From NCBI GenBank assembly GCA_949357655.1, contig CASHTG010000019.1, forward strand, positions 1,550,001-1,614,000: a stretch of 64,000 nt of DNA, given 5' to 3'. Shown piece by piece: positions 36,173 through 47,513 of this stretch. Positions within the stretch are counted from its first letter, which is position 1, and each line of letters starts with the position of its first letter. A program made the position numbers and the translations under genes. The notes beneath the pieces were generated by a model that made no database searches, had not been told where the DNA came from, and was given only the letters and a program-made list of their open reading frames with translations. Source of the stretch: Parascedosporium putredinis. Lineage: Eukaryota > Ascomycota > Sordariomycetes > Microascales > Microascaceae.

Positions 36173-37704
36173 ATGGGGGTAAACGGCGCGTCTGTTGGGC
36201 AGGCCATCGGCATCGTCCTTGGGGTACCACTTGGGCTCTACATCTTGTTTCTTATTCTTGGTGCTATCCCTTTCTTTCAAAGACAGTCAGTGCTGGGTCA
36301 CCACTTCCGTCCCCTTTGTGCGACTAGACGCAAGCTTACTGAGACAACTTCAGCTTCGTTTATGCCCATATTTTCAACACGCTCCTTTGGGATAATGTCG
36401 ACAAGCCGGAAAAATGGGGCTTTGCTCGTAAGTAAAGCTGCCCAATGTAAGCGTTTTGCAAGTCCATTAATTTGTGCCGCCCAAGGATAGGTAACCAAGC
36501 AACTCCTTTCTATCTGAAGACGCCCGATGGACAGAAGATATACGCCTGGCACGTCTTGCCCCTTCCCTTGTACGCGAAGCATGAAGAAAAGATTGCAACG
36601 TCAAGAAAGCCCGGCGTCTGTGAAGATGTTACCAAGACAGAGTCATTCCGGCTCTTGAAAGATGACCCCAACGCGAAGGTCATCATTTACTGTAAGCGAA
36701 GACTTTCCCATGTAGACAAGAGATCTCGAGGCTGACCCGTCATGATAGTCCACGGTGTGAGTTTTTGAACAGAGCTGAGTGCTGTTAAATAGCAGGTCTC
36801 GGGCGGCTAACGAACAGGTCTACAGAATGCTGGCCATGTTGCCAATGGCTGGCGAACCGACACATATCATTCACTCACGGACACGACTTCGTACCATGTT
36901 CTCGCGATCGACTACCGAGGCTTCGGTCGCTCTTCCGGAACCCCCACAGAGCAGGGGTTGATCCTCGACGCTCTAACCGCCGTCGAATGGGTCATGAAGA
37001 CCGCGCAGGTTCCTTCCAACAAGATTGTGCTGTTCGGGCAAAGCCTCGGTACAGCGGTAGCTAGTGGCGTTGCCGAGTTGTGCGCTGATGACGGCCATGA
37101 GCTTGCCGGCATAGTTCTCGTCGCCGGGTTCAGTACCTTGCCTACCATGCTCACTGGCTACCGTATTTCGGGCTACGTCCCAGTCTTTGGTCCGTTCCAA
37201 TGGGTACCACTGACATCGAGGGGACTCCAGGCCCTCATTTATGAAAAATGGCCTTCCGGGGATCGCCTCTCTCGCGTGGTCAAGCAGACAAAATCGCGTC
37301 TAAGGCTCACCCTTGTTCACGCCAAGAATGACAAGGATATCCCATGCCATGAGAGTGATAAGCTCTTCAAGGCTTCTGTGAGTGCCTCTGTTCCTGGCGG
37401 CCTCGATGCAGCAGAGTTCGAGGCGTTGCAGAAGAAAGCGACGCGGACATGGGAAAAAGGAGTGTTCCAAAGAGTCTGGAGAGCAGAGCCCAACATCGTG
37501 ATTCGGCAAGAGCAGTTTTCTCATGGAGGTAAGTGATCCAAAGCCGTTTGCAACTTTCACAAATCCCTGGCGGCACTATCACCTCTCTCACCAGCCGCAG
37601 GTTTCTTGGGGGTTGTTCACTCACACTCTCGTACAGGCCACAACCGCATCATGAAATTTGCCCCCGCATTACTGGCCATCATGCGGTCCTTCGAGGAGGA
37701 CTGA
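36173..37704 (+). CDS. Membrane-anchored alpha/beta hydrolase, ABHD12/Bem46-like
   Basis: A serine hydrolase of the ABHD12/Bem46 group, in animals lysophospholipid lipases of the ER. 388 residues, no frame break. Six exons: 36173-36285, 36354-36427, 36491-36691, 36749-36756, 36826-37528 and 37637-37704. Residues about 12-34 (AIGIVLGVPLGLYILFLILG) form an N-terminal membrane anchor. The hydrolase core has the oxyanion-side HGNAGHVANGW, the LAIDYRGFGRSSG turn, the nucleophile in LFGQSLGTA, the acid in VHAKNDKDIP and the catalytic His in FSHGGHNRIM. Exon 4 is only 8 bases (TCCACGGT) and supplies most of Phe-His-Gly. Its flanking introns are 57 and 69 bases, and the second has a CTAAC branch site. 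Substrate unknown. Bem46 in moulds is tied to cell polarity, which I cannot confirm here. Confidence 0.9.
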
Positions 37705-38700
37705 TTCACACCAGGCACCGGTTTCATTGAGCTTTGCAAGTGGACAAACCGTCGTTTTTGGACCGCGGCTCTCTACCCTGCGCCAACAAAACCAAGGTTG
37801 CACGCCCAGCACTAGGCCACGGCGGGGGCGCCATCTTCGGATCGTCAAGGAATAGTTGATGAGTGCGAGTCAATTGATCCTTGCTTCGTGCAAATCGATA
37901 TTGAACGCAGAAGGGTTACACTGCTGCATCGAGTTCGGCCGGTAATTGGGGCGCCTGCATTACCAGAACCGGAGAGCCGCAGCTCGAAATCTGAGACTTC
38001 AAATCCATGGCCGAAGGAGTAGGTGGATGGGCAACCGAACCATGCGCCCGCGCTTCTTGGTCACCGAGCGGTGATTGTTTCGGCCAAGAACGCCAATAGA
38101 TTAAAACATACCCACAATTTGGCGGAGATGAAGGTGAACAAAACTACGCAAAAGGGCCCGTAATATATCTTGCCAAAATTACGATGATAGTGACTGTGAT
38201 TGCGTACTACTACGTTCTTTACGAATATTTGCGAATATCGATTGAAATTGATTTTGGAAGGCACGCCTGCCTCTCGTCCAAAACGCTCCTTCCTCCCCAC
38301 ATTCACTCGAGTGGAAAGAGCCCCGCGAAACGGGTGATTTGTGCCCCGCATTTCCCGCCAGGAACCCAAGCTTTCCGAAAAGGGCCACAAACCCGCACAA
38401 CCTTGGCTTGGAAGTAGGCGAGCACTCACATCTGCAAGCTTAAGCTCCCACTCATCCTCTCCCCTCCGAAACAAAACCCGCCCCTTGTACTACCTATCCT
38501 GGGCAACGGGCTTGTTCATCAATTCCCATCCCAATTGTCCCTGCCAGCCCACCGCGTCAACACGTGTTCTCGACGTCAGAGCAAGGTTCCGAGCAACCTC
38601 GACCCAGCGACCCCGCCTCGCCCAATTTTGCGAACGAGTGATTCTGGGGCCGTGACCAACCCCTCATTTTCTTGCAGAGCTCGAAACCCCGAAAGCAACG
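37705..38700. other. Intergenic, ABHD12-like 3' flank and NMT1 promoter
   Basis: About 1 kb between two co-oriented genes. Short open frames only; no gene or repeat seen. Confidence 0.55.
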
Positions 38701-40577
38701 ATGCCTCCCGCCAAGAAGAACGACGCTCCTCCCCCAGGCGCAGATGACCCTGCTACTTCCAAGGGCAAGGAGCCCGAGGTCGTGAACGACTCCGAAGGCG
38801 AGGAGGACGACGAAGACGAAGACCAGGCTGGCGCGGAAGGCGCGGCTGCCGAGGGCGGCTCCGGTGGCAAGAAGAAGAAGAAGAGGAAGTCTAAGAAGAA
38901 GAAGGGCGCTGCCGCTGCCGCTGAGGAAGAGTCTGACAAGGTCGGGCCCGAGGCGGCGCAGAAGCTCGTCTCTAGCCTGACGGATGCTCAGCTTAAGCAG
39001 CTTTGGACCATGAACCCGGCGCTCAGCAATGAGATCACGGCGGGCGGCACCAGAGAACCGACCCGAGAGAACGTGATGGAGATGCTTCAGAAGATGAGCA
39101 TACACGACCTCCTGACCGGTATGCCTTCTGGTCGTGGTAGCGTCAAGGACATGGGTGCCTTCAAGTTCTGGAAAACTCAGCCTGTGCCCAAGTTCGGCGA
39201 GAAGATCAAGGAGGAAGGCCCCATGCAGGTTAAGACGGTTGACGACGTCTCTCAGGAGCCCGACCCGTTGCCTGAGGGCTTTGAATGGGTAACCATGGAC
39301 CTCACCTCGGAGGAGGAGTTGAAGGAGGTTCACGACCTTCTTGAGGGTCACTACGTCGAGGACGACACTGCCATGCTCCGATTCAATTACTCTATACCTA
39401 TCCTTCGATGGTGCGTCTCCGGTTTCCCCCTCCCCTTCAGAGTGTCGCTTTACTCTGGGGCTGTCGCCCTACCTTCCTCCTCTACACCCTCATTTTCATA
39501 TCTAACGCGATTATATTTCTAGGGCAATGTTGGCGCCAGGCTGGAAACCCGACTACCATATCGGCGTGCGTGCCTCGCAGTCTAGGAGACTCGTGGCTTT
39601 CATCTCCGCCATCCCCGTCCGCTGTCGCGTGCGCAAAGCTGTCATCACTGTGTCTGAGGTTAACTTCCTCGTGGTGCACAAGAAGCTGCGAAACAAGCGA
39701 CTCGCCCCCGTCATGATCAAGGAGGTTACGCGCCGAAGCAACCTGAACGACATCTGGCAAGGCCTGTACACCGGTGGCAATATCCTCCCCACCCCTGTGA
39801 GCACCTGTCGGTACTACCACCGCGCTCTCGACTGGCAGAAACTCTACGAAATCGGCTTCAGTCCTCTGCCTCCTGGCAGCCGGCCCTCGCAGCAGATCAA
39901 GCGCTACCAGCTACCCGAGAAGGGGAAGCTCAAGGGTGTCCGTGAGGTTACGGCCGAGGATACCGACGCGGTTCTATCTCTCCTCACGCGTTACCTCGAG
40001 CGGTTCGACATGGCCCCGAATTTACCAAGGAAGAGTTTATCCACTGGTTCGTCTCTGCCACTGAGGACCGGGAGGAGAGGGTGGTCTGGGGCTACGTCGT
40101 CGAGGTGAGTTTGGACTCTTGTGTCCATGAACCATTTCCCCATGTGTCAAAACTGCTCCTCTAACCAATATCTAGGACGATAATGGTAAAATTACCGATT
40201 TCTTCTCGTTTTATGGCCTTGATTCATCCGTCATCAACCACAACAAGCACAAGTTGCTTCGCGCCGCGTACCACTTCTACTACGCCACCGAAACCGGCCT
40301 TACGGAGAAGCCGGATAAGTCGGCACTGAAGAAGCGACTCAATGACTTGATGCACGAGGCCCTGGTCTTTGGCAAGAAGCTCAAGTTTGACGTGTACAAT
40401 GCCCTCACGCTCATGGAGAACTCCCTCGTTCTCAACGACCACCATTTCGGTGGCGGTGACGGAAACCTGCACTACTACCTCTTCAACTATAAGACGGCAC
40501 CGATCAGCGGTGGAGTTACCAAGGCTAACCGCCCTGACGAGGACAAGCTTAGCGGCATCGGCGTTGTCATGCTCTAG
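38701..40577 (+). CDS. NMT1: Glycylpeptide N-tetradecanoyltransferase, N-myristoyltransferase (one frame break)
   Basis: Transfers myristate from myristoyl-CoA to N-terminal glycines of proteins, cytosolic and ribosome-associated. Three exons: 38701-39410, 39523-40104 and 40176-40577; about 564 residues. The N-terminal about 80 residues are disordered, with an acidic patch (DSEGEEDDEDEDQ) then a Lys stretch (GKKKKKRKSKKKKG) that in other NMTs targets the ribosome. The catalytic domain has FKFWKTQPVPKF, the family signature EVNFLVVHKKLRNKRLAPV, the second signature HFGGGDGNLHYYLFNY and the invariant carboxyl end GIGVVML, whose free carboxylate is the catalytic base. One C is missing near 40017 (between RFDMAP and EFTKEEFIHWF). 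It is convergent with the hydrolase gene at 40969. Confidence 0.97.
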
Positions 40578-40968
40578 AGAAATTCACCCAATTCAGGCTG
40601 GGTCACCTATTGAATAGTAGGAGGCACAGTCATCGTGAGCACCATGTCTAAAACGCTTAGCCTAGCTTTCAGAGTTGAGAGGGGTCTGCGGTCTGCAATG
40701 GAATAAGAGGATGCCTGGAGCTGTCTACTTTTGGGCTTTTATAGAACAAACATGTAGACAAAAGGAGTGTTGCTCTTGATGTATGCTGGGAAGTGTGGTT
40801 GGCTGTCAAAGCGAGCACAACCACGCATGCATGGGGCCCAAGGCCCAAGGGGAAGAGAGATAGGAAAGCCATAGTATACCAGAAACTAGGGGTGGGGAAC
40901 AGCGACCAAGTAACAAATAACGGGGGCATCAAAAATTCAAATACAAAGAGAATATAAATTTTATCTAT
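40578..40968. other. Convergent 3' flank, NMT1 / alpha/beta hydrolase
   Basis: 391 bases of 3' sequence between convergent genes. Nothing further seen. Confidence 0.6.
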
Positions 40969-42401
40969 TTATCCTTGACTCTCCTTGATCTTTTCACCAG
41001 CCGCGATGTGCGTCTCTAGCAATTCGTTGAGCCACGGGCCCCTATCCATGATGGGAGCATGGCCCATACCCGGAATGATCTGGGATGTCCCTGGCTTGAC
41101 CATGTCGATGAGCTTCTTGCCGAGGGAGACGTCAATCATCTCGTCGGCATCGCCGTGGATGATGAGGATGCGCTCGCGGCCGAGCTTGTCGGCGATCTCA
41201 GAGAGCTGGGCCTGGGACTTGTTGTGGACCATGGCGGCGCCGAGCTGGAGGGCGAAGCCCCAGGCGGTGTAGGTGGCGGGGTTGAGCTTCTTGACGAGCT
41301 CCTGGGCCTGGAAGCGCTGGAAATTAGAGTCGAAGGGCAGGTAGGCGCCGTCCTGGGCCGGGGTGGAGGCGCGGCCGCAGCGCGGGGTGCTGGAGGGGCA
41401 AGGGAGGGCGATGTCGTCGGGGCCGCGGAGCCAGTCCTCGGGAAAGAGCTTGCGGGCGGTGGAGAGGATCTGGTCGTCGAGGTTTTGGGGAGGAGCATGT
41501 TGCCGCCGTCGCGGAGGGTGTCGTACCAGCTTTTTGTGTTTTCGACGACGGCGGCGGTGCAGATGAGGGAGAGGCTGGCGAGGCGGGTGGGGATGCGGTA
41601 GGCGATTTCTTGGGAGATCATGCCGCCCATGGAGATGCCGACGAGGTGGAAGGCGCGGGAGGCGGTGGCGGCGGCGGCGGCGGGTGAAGAGTCAGCGGGG
41701 GCGGAGGAAGTGGAGGAGGAGGAGTAGGGCGGGTCAAGCCAGCCGACGTGCTCGAGGACCTCGATGGCGTCGAGGGCCATGGCGGAGGTGGTGTAGCGGC
41801 GCCAGGGCTTGTCGGACTGGCCTATGCCGCGGTTGTCGAGGATGAGGACGGTGTACTTGTCGCCTAGGTCGTGGCCAAAGTACTTTGTTTGTTGCTGCCA
41901 GGAGGTTTTTACGCCGGCGAGGCCCATGATGAACTATGACGAGGGTTTGAGCAAAGTGTTAGTTTGACATCATGAGCTTGCTAAATTGTATTCTGTTTGA
42001 GAGTGACTCCTGGTCCCGGCTGGGGCAAAGGGGAGGGGAGGGCACCGGGATTACGGTGAGTGGGGTTAGGAACGGACCGCGACTCTGATGGGGCCGTCTC
42101 CGTGAAGCTCGTAGGCGATCTGGAGAGGGCCACCGCGGCCCTTGGCTACGGGGCAGCGCCCCTTGGAGTGTGGCTCAAGCTTCCATATCGTGCCGGCAAA
42201 GGCCGGGTGTTTGAGCGTTTCGGCGACTTGGGGAAGGGATTCGGACTGTGGTCCGGAAGGGGAGACCCTGCGTTAATACGTCATGCGATGCTTTGGGAGT
42301 GAGAGACGTGGGGTGGGGGAGGAGGAGGAGGGGAGGGCTGGCTCTCTCAGCTGTGGCCGTTAGCTCGAGGGGCACAAAAAAACGTACGCTGGTGAGGTCA
42401 T
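40969..42401 (-). CDS. Alpha/beta-fold hydrolase, unknown substrate (two frame breaks)
   Basis: About 382 residues. Likely exons are 42401-42388, 42245-42078 and 41933-40969. The first exon (MTSPA) is the least certain, because joining it to the second needs one more base. The second exon gives ETLKHPAFAGTIWKLEP and GGPLQIAYELHGDGPIRVA; the third opens FIMGLAGVKTSWQQQTKYFG. The hydrolase core shows LILDNRGIGQSDKP, the nucleophile elbow LVGISMGGMIS, the acid in IIHGDADEMID and the His in IPGMGHAPIM. A Ser/Ala-rich insert (about 41640-41735) interrupts the fold before the nucleophile. One A is missing near 41485 (LLPK|NLDDQILSTARK). The intron 2 donor is GTCCGT, weaker than usual. The domain is a common mould hydrolase type with no assigned reaction. 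Confidence 0.82.
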
Positions 42402-43887
42402 GGCTTTGCAGAGTGGTTGATCTGTATCAACCAAAGGCGTGGGTGAAGCGAGAGAGAGAGAGAGGAAGCGGAAGCGGGAAAAGGCGAGGGTTGTTGCGGT
42501 TGAGGAAACAAAGACCCTGGTCACGATCACCGACTTTCTTGTTCGTATTGGAACGAGGCGAATCCTTTCTCTTTGCGAGGTCAACAAGGGTCAATTGATT
42601 TTGGTCCCGTTGAACGAGGCCACAGCAACCAAGGTAAACTGCGGTGGCTTTTCGCTTGTAAATAAAAGATTTACAATTTAAAAGGGTATATGGTCAATTT
42701 GAGCTGGCAAGTTGGATGAATACGCGGCTAGGTTGCGTAATTGTACGGGTAGAAAGGCCGTCTAGCAAATGCGCTGTCGGAAGGGGAAACGGAGTGGCGC
42801 GGCACCTTTTAAAAAGTCCCTCGTGCTTCTCTTCTCCTCACGTTATCTTTGAAAGTCGAATTCCTAGGCAATGTCTATCCCGACCTTTGTGTTCGGAGGG
42901 GAGGCGATCGGAACGGGTTTGGGGTTGCTTGCTCAATCGCTCTCCTTTCTCGAGTTCCAGAGCGGCTTGGCGGGGACTCCTTGCACTCCGCAGTACCGTA
43001 CCCCGACATGCCCTTTTTCTGGGGTACTCGTCAACGTCACACCTCGGCTGGCTCGGCCGGCTTGTATGGGGGACACTATGTCTGCATGTGTGTGTATGTG
43101 TGTGTGTGTGTGTGTGTAAACGTGTGGTGGGGTTGGAATGCAAAGATTTCCTTTTGGATAGCTCGCTCGTTTGCTTTTTAGTGTCGTGTAGAGTGTAGAG
43201 CTTAGTTCTAGAATGGAAATAGATGCGACGAGCCTGAGAAGCCAAGACGTGACCGAGAGGAGATGCCAATCCAGGAGGGACTCTTAGATCCTGCCATTCG
43301 ATTGTCCGTTGCGCATCACATTTACAAGTGGATTTCGACCATTTCTGCTGCCTTGCGCATTCGATCAATCTCCAAAAAGCTCCGAGTGGCATTTTGCTAT
43401 TCTACTGCCCCTCAGTTCTTTTTCGGGAAAGGCGTAATATTAGCCTCGCAGGCCACCATGATTCAAAACCTTTGTATGTTCGAGGTCTCGGTATTCCTGT
43501 TTGCCGGAAACCTTGGACACCTCACAAGACGAGGCGGAGAGGGGAGGGAGCTAACAGTTGAGGAAGGTACAAGGGTATGGAAGCTCGAGGAAGCTGTGCA
43601 TGCTTTGTCATCCAAAATATCGGGCTCACCGCCCGGCAAAACTCTTTCCCCCTTTGCAGCTGGAAGCCATCTGCTACTGCTGCGCTAAACACCAACCAGC
43701 CTTTCAACATAATAATTCCAGAGATTTGGATCATCCAGCATCGCCATTCCATTTGCCCCTCTTGATTCTTCAAACAAATATTGATTACGATCCAAGCTGG
43801 AAAATTTTCCTTGAAAAACACAAGATCACGGCATACTTTAGCACCTCATGACCTTGGAAAGGTGACAACGGCTGAGAACCACGGACA
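42402..43887. other. Intergenic, 1.5 kb, with a (TG)n microsatellite
   Basis: Divergent upstream regions of the hydrolase and the ZZ/EF-hand gene. It holds a short (GA)n tract near 42450-42464 and a (TG)n tract at 43087-43117. No gene supported. Confidence 0.55.
43087..43117. repeat. (TG)n microsatellite, about 15 units, one interruption
   Basis: Alternating TG over 31 bases with a single TA interruption near 43095. Confidence 0.9.
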
Positions 43888-46800
43888 ATGTGGCCATCAT
43901 TGCCGTCCACCGACTCCTTTGCGAGGCCGCGCCTAGTGGCCGCCGCAGCGCTGTCCACCATCGCCGTCGCCTCCGCTAGCTACTATTATTTCTACAGCGA
44001 TGCCTCGCGCTTCGGCCATGCCGGCACCGGCCTCCACCGAAGCAATGCGGTACGACGAGCCCGGCGCGGGTCCCGTCGCTCGACCCCTGCACCACGCGAA
44101 TCGAGCCCAGCCCCGTCTACGGCGTCGACCGATGAGGCCGCGGCCGAACAAAACAACCAGCAAGAGGTGGAGGAGACCGTAGTCGACGACGACGGCCAGA
44201 ATGGCGTGGATGAATGGTACAACGAAGCGCCCACGCAGCGGGCGGGCCACAACATCGTCACCCTGCTCTTCCGCGTCTCCGAGGACAATTCGCGGCGCAA
44301 TGCGTGTGTGCATCGCGGCTGCCAATGTAACTCATGCAGCATGGCGCCCATCCGCGGAATCCGGTACCGGTGCGCCACCTGCGCCGACTTTGATCTCTGC
44401 GAGTCGTGCGAAGCGCAAGGTCTGCACAACAAAACCCACATCTTCTACAAAGTCAAGGTGCCCGCGCCCCCTCGATCCTCCGCCAGACGCAGCCCGTATG
44501 GTACACGGGCGACCCGGACTCGGTACACCGCATCCTCGGGCGGACGCTGATGGCCAAGCTGTCGCGAGAGACTGGGTTCGAGCGGCCCGAGCTCGAGGCC
44601 TACTGGGAGCAGTGGACGTACATGGCGAATACCGAGTGGAGGGACGACCCAGACGAGCTCAACCTGGCCATGGACCGCAAGACATTTGAGCGCTGCCTGA
44701 TACCGTCGGGGGCCTCGCAGCATATGGCGCCGAACCTCATCCATGACCGCATGTTTGCCTTTTACGACACCAACAACGACGGCCTCATTGGCTTCACGGA
44801 ATTCCTACACGGCGTGGCGTTCCGAAACAGACGCGACAAGCTGGAACGGGTCTTCCGCAGCTACGACATCGACAATGACGGATACATTGACCGCAAGGAC
44901 TGCCTGCGCATGTTCCGCGCCTACTACGTCCTGTTCAAGGGCATGCACAAGGATGTTTTGGACGGCCTCGACGAGCAGGCCATGGCGAGCACCGAAGCCC
45001 AACAGCTCGTCGCGAGCCGCCAGCCCCTCAGCAGCCTGTTTGGAAGAGAACTCACTCGCATGCCCCCGCCGACTACAACCCGGATCGACTCAACGGCAAG
45101 GTATATCACGGAAACGGCGATGTCGGTCTCCCGCCTGGCAGGTCACACGCAGTTCGGGAAGGCAGGGGCGACACAGCGTCGAGACGCCAGATCCTCAACC
45201 GCATATTCATCAATGATGCGGAAACGGCGGAGAATACCCGGCGCATGACTGCCCCCGCCCAGTACGCCGAGGGTCTCTTCCATCCTTTGAGCAACATTTC
45301 CGCCGTCCAGGCGCTACTATCCTCGCTCGAGGAGGGAACCCTCACTACAGATCACCTCTTTACTAACTCGGACCTCGCATCTGCTACGCCGCCAGAGGGC
45401 GAGTCGCCTCCCAACGAGAGTCAGAACGACGGCCAGGATATGGACTCCCCGCAGAGGCATCCACTCCCGTGCACGGCGACGAGCTCAACCAGTCGACCCC
45501 CGACAGCCAGCAGGGCGAAAGCTCGACGAGCGCGAGCCGTGGAACGCGGACGGTGCAAATGCGGACAGTGCAAACGGGCAACGGCGAAGGAGAGATACAC
45601 GTTAGCATCTCAGCGTCTCAGCAGTTGCAGGACCGCGTTGAGCAGGACAGATCCATCAGGCGGCGCGCCCGTCGGCGGCTCCACGAGCGCTGGAGGAGAC
45701 GACACTTTTTCCTAGACGAAGAAGAGGGCGCGAGGGCGCCTCGCGGGTTCGACGACAGCGAGGACCTCTTGGCACGGGCTATTGAGGACCTCGAGAGGGC
45801 CAAGGAGAAGCAGCGGGCGTCGGAGGCGGAGGCGGAGGCAGAAGAGGAGGGCACGGTACCCTCGCCCACGTCGCGCTCGAGCTCCAAAGTGCGTTTTGCT
45901 GGCGAGGATGCCGAGGGGCGGAGACGCGCTCCAACGTCTCGGCATCGTCTCGGGTGGTGGCGGACAAGTGGGGGCCATGGAGATTCCGGAGGCGGAACGC
46001 GACGCGGGCAAAGAGATCCTGTACCAGGTGGCGCAGCAGGCGTTCAACGACCTCCTCGACGTCCTCTTCAAGGAGAAGGAGACCATGACGATACAGGTTG
46101 CGAAGTCGCGGGAGGACCGCGAGAAGTACGCGGAGCTCATTGCCGCGTATGAAGAGGAATCGGAAGAGGAGGAAGAGGAGGAGCCCGCGGATCTTGATAT
46201 CCAGTCGATCAATGAGGATAGCTTGGTGGATGTCGAGACTGAAGAAGAGGTGGCTGCTGCTCCTGCGCCCGTGCCCGTGGCCGAGCCCGTGGCCGAGCCG
46301 AAGCCTGAGGCACAGGTGGAGGAGGTTGAACAGCCGGACACAGCGGCGGGAGAAGAGGTGGCGGCGGCGCCGGCGACAGATGTTCCGGATCGCGCGGATC
46401 AAACGGAAACGACAGACGCCGAGGCTCAGGTAGGCGAGGAGCAAGATGCGAACAATGAGTTCGTTGTCGACTCGCCAGTCGAGGCTACCGAGTCGGTTGA
46501 GGAGTGGCGTGATCCTACGTTGCCTCAGTTCCGGCCAAATAGCGAGTCTGATATTCTGACGGCCGCCACGCTCAAGACCCTGGATGAAGTCGAGGCCAAA
46601 GAAGGGGAAGACGATGCGCGGGAGAGTAAAGAAGCCCAGGCGCACGAAGGGGGTGCCAATGGCGATGACAACCACGCGCACGAGCACGACCACGATGGTG
46701 GCAACAACGATGAAGTAGAGGTCGCGGCGGCGGCGACGGCCTCTGCGCACGAGGAGTCCCCGGCGACGGTGGAGCGCCGGCAGCGAAAGGAGGTTGAGGA

Positions 46801-46989
46801 CAAGTATAACGACACGTTTGCCAACGTCATGGCGCGGTGGAAGCAGTGCGCGGAGGCGGAGGAGGAGGCGCTGGCGCGGGAGGCTTTGGCAAGTTGTCGT
46901 TTGCCGAGTTTGAAAAGATTTACCGGCAACTCGATGGGGCCAACACGCTCGGGTACCTAGGGAGCTGGATCGAGTTTTGCATTCCCTAG
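43888..46989 (+). CDS. Membrane-anchored ZZ zinc-finger and EF-hand protein (five frame breaks)
   Basis: About 1034 residues, apparently a single exon; I recognise the domains but no named protein. Residues about 17-36 (LVAAAALSTIAVASASYYYF) form one membrane anchor right at the N-terminus. A ZZ finger follows at about residues 139-190 (CQCNSCSMAPIRGIRYRC, CADFDLCESCEAQ, then two His). Two canonical calcium-binding EF-hands lie near residues 293 and 326 (DTNNDGLIGFTE and DIDNDGYIDRKD). The C-terminal half is disordered, very acidic (EESEEEEEEEPADLDI) and Ala/Glu-rich. The closing block FGKLSFAEFEKIYRQL and LGYLGSWIE resembles another EF-hand-like element. Frame breaks fall near 44473, 45066, 45450, 45917 (one extra G) and 46882. 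A calcium-responsive organelle-membrane adaptor is inference. Confidence 0.85.
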
Positions 46990-47433
46990 GTGGACATGCC
47001 TCGGGCGAAAAGGATCGTGAGGCTCCGACTCGTGTAGTTTGTAAGAAAAAGAAGCCGACTTCAGATGAGCGGGATGGGGATGGGGGAGAGGATGCATGAG
47101 GGGAAAGTAAAGGGAAAGCGGTGACCTGTTTACAGGGGAATTCGGCAACTTGTATGATACGCTCCCTTTCTTGTTCTTTCCGTTCTTGTACCAGCGAATG
47201 AGTCCAGGATCGGCCAGTCACTTTAAATCTAATCCACATACCTTCTATCCTTGGCCTATTTGCAACGTGAGCGGCTGCTAGTCGGATGATGGTTCCGATC
47301 CGACCGATGAATGTGGAGATGTTTGCTCCGAGTTATATGTGCTATTCAAACGCCGACTCACTCCTTTCGCTGGGTTTTTAGGGAGTCTTTTTCTCTCCGT
47401 CTTGTATGATTTTGAGACCCAGCCATAATGGGG

Positions 47434-47513
47434 GCAATGTAACGTGGAGAATCATCGGACCGACGATCGCCGGACCGGCCGTGCTGCCTTGTACGGCGCC
47501 GAGGTTACATTGC
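47434..47513. repeat. Inverted repeat, 10-base arms, 60-base loop
   Basis: GCAATGTAAC at 47434-47443 and its exact reverse complement GTTACATTGC at 47504-47513. The loop is GC-rich. Function unknown; it may be chance. Confidence 0.6.

Noticed and set aside
45779..47239. A 486-codon minus-strand frame
   Set aside because: It is antisense to the ZZ/EF-hand gene, rich in Leu and Arg from the complement of acidic codons, and has no recognisable domain.
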